Assembly: GCA_963556145.1 (NCBI GenBank)
Contig: OY744473.1
Span: 3,224,001-3,288,000 of the forward strand
Source of the DNA: Hygrocybe punicea
Lineage: Eukaryota > Basidiomycota > Agaricomycetes > Agaricales > Hygrophoraceae
DNA length: 64,000 bases
Direction of reading: 5' to 3'
A model generated the notes under the pieces. That model had not been told where the DNA came from. It made no database searches and saw nothing but the letters and a program-made list of their open reading frames with translations. The position numbers were made by a program, and so were the translations under genes. Shown here one piece after another: positions 56,315-64,000 of the stretch (positions are counted from its first letter, which is position 1; every line of letters starts with the position of its first letter).

Positions 56315-57864
56315 TTACGTTGCCTGAGAAGGTGGAGGTGCGTATAGCCAACTGGACAGAAGTACGTTCAGTAAATTTTCACGAAATACCGCCCCTGCCC
56401 AAGCAATCGGAGGGGCGGAAGCGCCATCATCATCATCATCGACATCTGCCATTGTGTCCCCATCCTCCTCACCATCCTCAGCATTGACCTGAACCGAACG
56501 GTTGTAGAAATCGTAACCCAGATCAGTGCTGTCATCGCCATCATGTAGGGTTGAAAATGTGCATCGGTCCCTCCATGTAGTATCGGAGTCATCGCCCTCA
56601 AATTGAATGATAAGATTATGAAGCACTACACAGCAACGGGCCCATAAAATTGCCCACTTGTGAAGTTTGCGAGAGCCGATCTGGATACGAAGTTCGCGGA
56701 GGGATTGGAATCGGCCCTTGAGGAGGCCGATCGCATGTTCAGCTCGGACTCGCACAGTTGATAAACGGTAATTGAAGCGTCTTTGTTCGCGAGAAAGTTC
56801 GGTATTGGGCCGTTTCCGAAATGGTGGGACACACCAAGGTCGGACTGGGTATGCTGAGTCGGCCCACATCCATTCGCGTTCAGGGAGGAATGTTTGATGA
56901 TCGGAGGAGATGCGGGTGCTCTGGAATGTGTAGGAGTCATGGGCACTTCCAGTGTGCCGAAGTGAATAGTCGATGATGCGAAGATTATGAAGCAGAATGA
57001 TAAATTGACCGTTCATCAAGTACTGCGAAGACTTGTCGAACCATGCTTCTCCGTGTAGACCCGGCTTCTGGAAAAGAGGGAATGTTGTTCCATCAACGGC
57101 CAACCAGCCGTTCCGCCATTCCGGAATCACCTTCCTCTCACTCCAACCTTTAGAGGAGCGTATTTCGTTCTCCGTCGGCAGGGACATGGCTCGGTCATGA
57201 AGACTAATGATCGCTAACATGCACCGCTTTGTGCAATTAACAACGGTTCCAGGTGCAACTCCTGCCCATTCCGCGATGTCATCAACAGACGACGTGTTTC
57301 CGTAGTGACCAATACGGTTGAGAAAGATGCTGAGTTGGACAGGGAGAGGAATTTGATCTTTGAAAGATTTACTGACGAATACGGGGTCATCCTTGATGAG
57401 GGAGAGGATGTGATCGAAAGTATCCGGATGGACACGGACCTTCCTCTGGAAACGAATTGGACTATTTTCTTGTACCACGCGAGGAGATCCATTTGGGAGT
57501 TGCGGGGTATTGGTATGCCACGCTGAAGGTAGCGAGTAGAAAGAAGTTGATCTTGCAAGACTTTGAACCTGTCATAAAGGAGTGTGATGAGGTCGATTTC
57601 ATCGGGAGCCGGTGAGCTATCATGAATGTGATCAGAGATCGGAGAACTGCCTTGCCATGATGAAAGGGGACTGCTTGAAGCAGAGGATGGCTGGGATGTA
57701 TTGTGGCTATCGACATCGCTATCCTCGTCATCCGATAACAAATATTTGACGAGTTCGAGGTTGGTCTCCATGTAACATTTTTGAAGCGAATCAAGCATAA
57801 TTTGCCGTTTTGTAACATGAAGTCGAGGAGGACACGGAGGACGTGAATTTGGGAGTTGAGGCAT
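56315..57864 (-). pseudogene. Harbinger-like DDE transposase B, one frameshift
   Basis: The N-terminal part (57864 to about 57480) is acidic (LLSDDEDSDVDSHN). A one-base shift near 57480 leads into a 387-codon frame with FLNRIGHYGN, DIAEWAGVAPGTVVNCTKRC (HTH-like), and a DDE core: D129 in WLAVDGTTFPLFQKPG, D181 in GSAHDSYTF, D207 in WMWADSAYP and E247 in RVRAEHAIGLLKGRFQSL. The C-terminus is acidic. The catalytic domain is complete, so only the frameshift obviously disables it. It matches the broken transposase at 9-11 kb block by block. Confidence 0.85.
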
Positions 57865-58031
57865 TTTGTTGTACTCGAGCCATGCAAGTTGGTGATAAAA
57901 CGTGAATACAACAAGTCGTATTCTATGTTTTCTAACCTATTACATTCAAACTCAGAGGGTATGCCGGGCTTTTGCCGGCTGTTCAACATAGACCCTGACA
58001 GCGTGTCCCACCGCATGATTTGAAGGCGCCT

Positions 58032-58522
58032 AATGTGTGATTAAATCTTTCTACCATTCCATGTTGTGAGGGTGAGTAAGGGGCCATTGTTTCAATGACA
58101 ATTCCCTTCTCTGCTGCCCATCTCTTGACTTCCTTGTTGACAAGTTCCTTTCCACTATTGAACCACAAATATTTAGGGTTTTGATCGAACTTCTTCTCAA
58201 TCGTGTTTATGTAAGCCTTGATGTGTTCTGTTGCCTGGCTTTTCCATTTCATGAATAAAGGTGTTATGGTGTGTACCATGTTGTCCATGAATGAGATATA
58301 GTATCTTGATCCTCCAATAGACTCTATGCATGCTGGGCCCCAGATGTTGCTCAAAGTCTGCTCTCCAGCAACTTTCAATTGTCCATCAGCCTCTTTAGGA
58401 AATGGCTGGACAGCTTGCTTTGCCTGAATGCAAGCCTCACAGGTTTGAAAAGGGATACTTCCTTCATCAATTTCTAGACCCATGACTAATCTCTTTCTCT
58501 GCAGGGTCTCGAGTCTGCTCAT
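58032..58522 (-). pseudogene. Copia GAG-preintegrase and integrase, 5' part
   Basis: Encodes the pre-integrase zinc region tail (CEACIQAKQA), an integrase core block (ISFMDNMVHTITPLFMKWKS), the usual SDNG block here as WFNSGKELVNKEVKRW with the catalytic Asp replaced by Asn, and the Glu block SPSQHGMVERFNHTL. It is cut there by element B. The missing Asp is further evidence of decay. Confidence 0.8.
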
Positions 58523-58645
58523 TCCAATGTGTCTTTATAGGTGGTGCCATTCATCCCAAGACATTTTCCTCAGCATGGCTAGGTTTGCCTTTTCCAGCAT
58601 GTGGGATTGTGCTTGGGCATTTAAATGGTATAATTGTCCATCTTT

Positions 58646-59873
58646 TCAGCCTGTTCTGACAAGTTTATTCTCCTTCATATATAGCCTGCATATTCCATTG
58701 TGGAAATTGACCCATCTGCCACTTTCATTGAATTGGCTCAGTGACAATAGCGAGTTCCATGACTCTGGTACATGTAGTATGTCTCGTAGCTGATATTGTA
58801 CATCCTTTCCATCCACTGTGAAGTGTAAAATGACAGTTCTGCAACCAAGAGCTTCAGCAGCTACCTTTCCTAGTCCTTGAACAGTAGCTTCATCCAGAGT
58901 TTTGTACATGATGAATGCATTACATGAATTGCTAATATGACTGGTCGTTCCAGAATCCAATAACCAATTGTAGTTTGAAATGTTGTCTGTATTCACTGTG
59001 TATGCTACATCCTGTAACATATTATTGACATTGTCTGCAGCTTGATTCAATCGGTTCCAGTGGTTTCCACCCTTTCTGGCACCCTTTCCTTTCCCTTTCG
59101 GCCCTTGCCCTTCCTTTCCACCACCTTTAGACCAGCAATCCTTTGTCATATGTCCTTTCTTGTGGCAGTTGAAGCATTCCATCTCAGAATTGGCTGCCTT
59201 CTGCTTTCCATTACCCTCTCCATAATGCTTTTCAGTGAACCTCCCATGCATAGCGACGTTGTTAGGATCTCATGGTGTCTGCATCTTCCTCTAATAGGAC
59301 TGTGACTAGTTTGTGTGACATCAGTGACATTCTGTCCCTCTTTGAGCCTAAGTACACCAATGTATACAAGTCCCAACTTTCCAGAAAGGAGGATACAAGT
59401 ATCATCATGAAATCTTCATCGGAAATGAGGCTTCCCATCAAGTGGAGTTCCTCCTGCAGTTTCTGGAGCTTCAATATGTGCTCAATTAGGTCGAATCCTT
59501 CTTTGGTAATCAACTGGTACAGTGCACATCACATCGCTAATATTCCAAGCTTTCCTCTGGATTCCTTTACCAAGGTTAGCTGCTTCCACATCTCACTCGC
59601 CATGTGCATGCCAATGATATGTATCATTTCTGCATCACCAATTGCAAGCTCAATCCGCATCCTCATCTTGGTGTCTCCATCGCACCATTTCTTCATCACC
59701 TCAGATTCCACTGGTGTTGGATGGGAAGTGTCCGCCAGGATAGAGGATTTCAATTCCACATCGATGTACATCTCCAACCCTAGATCCCAAAGCACAGCTA
59801 ACATCCATCTCTTCCATGGCATCCAATTGTTCCCCTTCAATAACTCAATCTGGTAGGATCCTGATGTGTGCAT
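58646..59873 (-). pseudogene. Copia Gag (UBN2-type), zinc knuckle and protease
   Basis: The N-terminal Gag (59873-59529, LLKGNNWMPWKRWMLAVLWD, and 59513-59262, FDLIEHILKLQKLQEELHLM) is in shifted frames. The last frame has the zinc knuckle CFNCHKKGHMTKDC (C-x2-C-x4-H-x4-C), a Lys/Gly-rich tail, and the protease motif LLDSGTTSHISN. Frame shifts near 59520 and 59255 break it. Confidence 0.8.
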
Positions 59874-59964
59874 GACTTAGTTGGCTTAGTACACGAGGTG
59901 GTAGTGTGATGTTCAGAGGTGCGTAATCATGCTTACAGCCATTCAGGGCTCATAAGTTATAACC

Positions 59965-60193
59965 TATTGGAATATATAGTACAGTGGTTGTTGACCGCTA
60001 AGATATTTTATGTGGAATTGAATTATATTTGCCTCTCTCTGAGAGGGTTTTTATACTACTTTCTAAATCTACTAGAAGTTTCTTGTGTTGAGTAGAATAA
60101 CTGCTGCGCTTCAGCATTATTCATCACAGGCATGTTTGAGTTCCGGGTCACGTGATGCGGATTCCCGCGACTATTCGGCCACTATTCCCAACA
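59965..60193 (-). repeat. Copia 5' LTR
   Basis: On the minus strand it starts TGTTGGGAATAGTGGCC and ends TATTCCAATA before the primer site. It includes a TATA box (AGTATAAAAACC) and a CACGTGACC box. No partner LTR is present in the window. Confidence 0.7.
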
Positions 60194-60584
60194 GTGCTAC
60201 GTAAGGTGCTTTGTTGCTATAATGCTATGAGTGCTATGGATGTGCTATGACCGTTATGGAAATTTCGGTTTGCTATGACCTGAAAACAGGGTTTGCTGAT
60301 GTGGTGATTTCCAATTATAGGTTAGCAGTTTTGACAACACCAAAACCGTCCAGATCCCTGGAAAACCATAGCAATAAGCCCTATTCCTTCCATTTGATCT
60401 GATATGCGCAACCTCCCAAATGAAGAATCCAACGGAAACAATATTCATGTGAACAGTGCAACCCATGACTGTCAGTGGATGGTACCTGGCGCTGGCAGTA
60501 TGTACTAAATCCTCAGACTCTCAGAGTGAGAAATAGTTTTTTTTGACCTCCCATCTTAGCCTCGAAACTCGCAGCAAATATCTA

Positions 60585-61690
60585 ATGGTGTCCAAGTTCA
60601 CCCCCAGACCCCCTGTCGAGAAGTTACCTTTAACAGTTCGCAAAGATAGTGCGTTCTCGTCTTTGCAATCCGCACCAGCTGAGGCAACCGCTGACTTTGA
60701 CGTGGTTGCCAGTTCGGGATAATTACGAACCTCGAAGAGAGGCTCTGGGCGCAAAGCTCAGTGATGTTTTGAAAAAAGATTTTAAAATCAACATCAACCC
60801 GAACGAGACCTACGCCTATGCTGAAGATGGGTACGCCCAGAATAGTCATGGACAAATGCTTACTCGGTGAGTCGGGAATTCATCGTCGTCTGCTCCGTCT
60901 GAATCGTTTTTCCAGTTATCTCGAAGCCTTCGTCACAGCATTCGAGCTTATGGTCACTGAATTCCCTGAGGATGCCGTGGAATGCTTCAATGAAGTCGTC
61001 ACCAAGTCTGAACTCATCATGACCGCCGACGATACCGGCAAGCATGGTTACATCGGATGTGATGTCAAGGACGGCGTTTTCCGCATCCTCTTTGGGGAGG
61101 GTTATCTTGGGAACAACATCTCGGACCTCGCATACAACAAGAAGGTACCCCAGGCGATCAACGACGCTCCTCGCACCAGCGATTTGCCTCTACTCGTGAA
61201 GGGCTCCATCCGAAATGACTTTGAGAAAGAGATCCCTGAAGTCAAGGCTGAAATCGCGGAGATGCTCAACATTCCTGTTGATGAGCTTATTCTAGATCCC
61301 AACTTCCTCGCGAACTACCAAAAGATGAAGTCCCACAAGGATCAATCAATCTTTCAAGAAGAGATTATTGGCAAAGTCGCTCTGGAGTACTTCAAGGGTT
61401 TGCGACTTCAGATCATGATGCAAAATTTCAAGGGGGATGAATTAATGCAAGAAGGTCTGATGGAAGTCATCTCCACGAAAACCTTCCAAATTCGAGTCGT
61501 TGACAAGCTGGAGAAAGGCACTGTCAACGAAACTGTTATCAAGGATGGCGTTGCGTATATTCAGGTATATCATCTCACGAGAGGCTGACTTCTTTGGATC
61601 TGTTGTACTCAGTCGATTTGACAGACATTGCCCAACTATTGGCGCAACAATACTGGCGATGCTGCCTGCAACCTTTCTGGTCTCTTGTGA
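60585..61690 (+). CDS. Unrecognised four-exon protein, likely host gene
   Basis: 317 residues from four exons: 60585-60635, 60679-60866, 60916-61564 and 61625-61690. The introns of 43, 49 and 60 nt (GTTCGC..CCAG, GTGAGT..CCAG, GTATAT..ACAG) restore one frame. The first intron was chosen because the ATG frame and the downstream frame differ by one and its splice sites fit. The protein starts MVSKFTPRPPVEKLPLT, has an acidic middle (AVECFNEVVTKSELIMTADD, GCDVKDGVFRILFGEGYLGN) and ends TLPNYWRNNTGDAACNLSGL. It has no signal peptide or membrane segment. The domain is not recognised, but compact structure and lack of lesions suggest a functional cellular gene. Confidence 0.7.
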
Positions 61691-62404
61691 ATTTGTTCCA
61701 AAAGCAGGTTATATCTAAGTTATAGGATTCGTATATGGCTCGTAAACTGGTGTATTATTGACACAAGGAAATATCATTTGCTGTTATAAATTGATTTCTC
61801 AACCACAGTGCCTTTCTTCAGAGACGCTCTTTATTGGGGCCAACCAGTCTACAAATCCTCGACAACTACAGGCCAGTCCATACTAAGTGAGCTTCACCAC
61901 AAAAAACTGAAGGTGAACAAATAATTTACTCTTTGACAATGAAATATGTTGGGAATATCTCCAAGCCACCCACTGGCAACATCGAGCCACATTTTCAGTG
62001 CCTCGCCTCTTTCTTGAACAACGAAACTCCGTGGTAAAGTGCAGCCTGCTACAGTATACCCACACCAAAACCAATCAACGTGAATTTGTGCCCGTAGCCC
62101 AGTACAACAATATAGAGAAAACAAAATTTTGAAGCGTTCTTTACTTCTTCGGCCACCAGCTGAAAATTGCAAACACACATTCTAAAACGTGATAAATGCA
62201 AGTTTTAGCGGATGCTTCGGAGTGCCTGTCCATTGGAAAATCGACGTGGTCTCCCCCTAGCACGATTCATGGCATGACCACAGCCAGCCCTGCACGAGCT
62301 GGGATTATAAGGGAACAACGACAACCGAACGCATGTAGGAAGACTTGCGAGTGCGTTGAGAATAACGTGGTACAGTTTGTTGCGGTTACAAAATTGTAAA
62401 CCAA
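61691..62404. other. Intergenic region
   Basis: About 700 bases between the 3' ends of two convergent genes. No repeat, RNA gene or coding frame supported. Confidence 0.5.
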
Positions 62405-63653
62405 TCATGCATAGTCCAATTCTCCAGAACCCAACAGTGACCGATCTTGGTTTGGATGGGAATCGAGGCTTGGTCCAGGTAGAATAAATGGGTTAGCCTG
62501 TGGTCTTGATAACGGTCGAGCAGATCAATATCGAACCGATCCATACCAATCAAACACACATACCCAAAAGTACAACGCAACAATTCATTCAACACAGTTT
62601 CTTTCTCATCTTTTGTCCTCTTCAGCTGATATCTCGCTATCCTCAACTCCTCGATTAGAGACCCGTGCTGCTCCAACGCAAATCTGTGCTTGGCTTTCAT
62701 AACCAAATACCTCACCATATCAGGCGATCTGCCCAAAATTAGACCAGTTTGCGGATCTATAGCTTGCAGGAGGTGAGGGGGCAACCCGTCTTCTGTATCG
62801 TCCCGAGGCCCCCCAGCCTCCATACTCCCTCCCGGGCTAACAGATCGCCGATGCACGTTTCCGTTGGTGTTCGTATTCCCGGCCGCAAAGTAGTCACCTC
62901 TGGGATCTGTGGGAGATGTGCTGGAGATGTCATCCAGCTCGGAGGGTGTATGTGGTTCGATTTTGAATGTATTGAACCCGCCATGAATCGTCGTCGTCGT
63001 CGTCGTCGTGACCGCTGGTTGTACTTCAGGCTCCACTTCCTCCCTTTTGCGCTTGCGATTACCACCTCGGCCTGGCAATGGAGGCGATATGTGATGCTGG
63101 AGGCGCATATGTTTCGCAAGAGCATCTGATCGGGTAAAGGATTTGTCGCATTCTGCAAAGATGTCCTCGATTCAATTTCACGGTGCACAAGATAAGAAGA
63201 GCAACCGTTCACGCACCCGGACGAGAGCATGTGAAAGGTTTTTCGCCCGTATGTGATCGGATGTGCGAGATCAGTGCGAACCGGGACGTCTGCGGAAGAC
63301 TCCTGCGCATACAAGTAGCCCATTCACAGGTGTAATTTGACTTGTGTACCCCAATATGATCTATGCTGCACCCACTGAGTCTGTGTCGTTTCTGTAGTGT
63401 CTTTATTGAAAGGAAACGCACCGTTGTGAATGTGCTCGATGAGCGTAGGGAGGTGCGTGAAAACTTGGCCGCACTCGTCCCAGAGACAGGTGACGGTGTC
63501 AGCATCTGCTGCTCGGTGTGGCGGCGAGGCTGAACGCAAGGCCGATGGGCCTGGATCGCTGTGTCTTGATGGGTGGTCGTCGGATGAACAGTTGGAGAAA
63601 GAGGGAGAAGGAGACACTGGTGAGACCGACGCGCTGTAAACGCTACGGGCCAT
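62405..63653 (-). CDS. Three-finger C2H2 protein, Iec1-like (INO80 complex subunit)
   Basis: Exons 63653-63422, 63360-63217, 63152-62563 and 62497-62405 give 352 residues. The introns of 61, 64 and 65 nt are in phase; for the last, a GTGTGT donor was preferred because it yields a Pro-rich end (NPFILPGPSL, then LDYA). Zinc fingers: CLWDECGQVFTHLPTLIEHI (about 56-80), YTCEWATC..LISHIRSH, and TCSRPECDKSFTRSDALAKH followed by MRLQH. A Lys/Arg cluster (GGNRKRKREEVE) and the conserved block LLQAIDPQTGLILGRSPDMV RYLVMKAKHRF follow. This layout resembles the fungal INO80 chromatin-remodelling subunit Iec1, recalled from memory. It is divergent from the gene at 63731, with only 77 bases between start codons. 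Confidence 0.72.
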
Positions 63654-63730
63654 GTTCGAATCCAGTACTCGCCGTCACTGCGAGTGTTTGCGGTCAAACC
63701 AATTGTTTGAACTTGTTTTTCTTTTCGGCC
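63654..63730. promoter_or_regulatory. Short divergent promoter
   Basis: Only 77 bases separate the ATGs of two outward-facing genes. The 5' untranslated regions and promoter must therefore overlap or lie partly in the coding sequence, unless upstream start codons or exons were missed. No TATA box is seen. Confidence 0.45.
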
Positions 63731-64000
63731 ATGGCCAATCCTGCACCAGAACGCTCGTTTATCTCAAGCACCCCCAGCACCCCGACTCCTCGAGGACGTC
63801 CCAGAGGCACGGCGACAGGAGGGGGTGGAGGAGGAACACCCGTAACAGGAGCGAAACGCGGTCGGAAACCCCGAGGGGCATTCCCGAACGCGACGGGCTC
63901 ACCTCGGCCAATGTCGCAGGACCTCGGTCCCAGCACCAGCCAACCCACATCCGTACACTGGGCACTCCAATCCACCGCCACTCCCAGCGCCTCCGTGAAC
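63731..64000 (+). CDS. N-terminus of an AT-hook protein, runs off window
   Basis: Open for 90 codons from ATG 63731 to the window end. The start is MANPAPERSFISSTPSTPTP, with two AT-hook-like cores (PRGRPRG near residue 21 and KRGRKPRG near residue 44) and a Gly run, then Ser/Pro/Thr-rich sequence. AT hooks bind the minor groove of AT-rich DNA and are common in chromatin proteins, which fits the divergent pairing with an INO80-like gene. The rest of the gene is unseen. Confidence 0.55.
   Translation, partial: MANPAPERSFISSTPSTPTPRGRPRGTATGGGGGGTPVTGAKRGRKPRGAFPNATGSPRPMSQDLGPSTSQPTSVHWALQSTATPSASVN

Larger units (their letters stand above)
54197..58031. mobile_element. Harbinger-like element B
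   Basis: Inverted ends of about 80 bases are nearly identical (from 54197, AGGCGCCTTCAAATCATGCG, mirrored up to 58031) and flanked by AAT at 54194-54196 and 58032-58034. The Copia integrase frame is continuous across the insertion when one AAT is discounted. It contains the convergent pair ORF2 (plus) and transposase (minus), as in element A, but the TIR sequence is unrelated to that of A. Confidence 0.88.
52905..60193 (-). mobile_element. Copia-type retrotransposon, decayed, 3' end missing
   Basis: On the minus strand: 5' LTR (60193-59965), a GGTTATAACTTATGAGCCC-like primer site, gag, zinc knuckle, protease, integrase and the start of reverse transcriptase. The integrase is split by Harbinger-like element B (54197-58031). 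The reverse transcriptase stops at about 52905, and no RNase H or 3' LTR was found. Several stops and frameshifts are present. Confidence 0.85.

Noticed and set aside
60649..60870. Separate gene starting at 60649
   Set aside because: It is the second exon of the 60585-61690 gene once a 43-nt intron is recognised.

Overview
The window looks like nuclear DNA of an agaricomycete (mushroom-forming basidiomycete). Introns are 43-75 nt with GT..AG ends, proteins are split over many short exons, and the transposon families (tnp2/CACTA with a spliced accessory gene, Harbinger-like pairs with convergent ORFs, Gypsy, UBN2-type Copia, subterminal-repeat hAT-like elements) are those typical of these fungi. 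No searches were run; family names come from motifs read directly.

Layout. 0.3-3.5 kb (-): a coiled-coil/RNase H-like family gene with one nonsense codon. 4.3-7.7 kb: copy 1 of a duplicated two-gene cassette, made of a secreted helical protein and a long disordered nuclear-type protein (5' truncated here). 7.8-20.5 kb: a CACTA-like element with 32-bp TIRs carrying a tnp2 transposase and an eight-exon accessory gene. A 5-kb Harbinger-like element (A) is inserted in it, and that element is struck twice by the same 849-bp palindromic MITE. 20.5-24.1 kb: non-coding inverted-repeat elements, a tandem repeat, microsatellites and a 722-bp palindrome. 24.4-34.4 kb: element X1, split by a TAA-flanked element Y, which is itself split by an intact-looking Gypsy retrotransposon (25.9-32.5 kb). 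35.1-37.0 kb: a second, truncated X copy preserving the empty target site of Y. 37.0-37.4 kb: a palindromic TA-flanked MITE exactly at the border of cassette copy 2. 37.4-41.9 kb: cassette copy 2, complete. 42-52.5 kb: a broken coiled-coil gene, hAT-like ends, a HARBI1-like fragment, a tRNA-like sequence, a decayed second tnp2 transposase and a 5'-truncated two-exon gene. 52.9-60.2 kb (-): a decayed Copia element interrupted by Harbinger-like element B. 60.6-64.0 kb: likely host genes, namely an unrecognised four-exon gene, a three-finger C2H2 protein resembling the fungal INO80 subunit Iec1, and the divergent start of an AT-hook protein that runs off the window.

Two signals stand out. First, the cassette pair: promoter, signal peptide and neighbouring gene are nearly identical between copies, while the mature secreted domain is a patchwork of conserved and strongly diverged blocks, as expected of a diversifying secreted (effector-like or recognition) protein. 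Second, the repeated finding that otherwise continuous transposon frames are broken by single TGA codons at places consistent with CGA-to-TGA change, suggesting cytosine-methylation-driven decay. The nesting order is readable from target-site duplications and one internal empty site.
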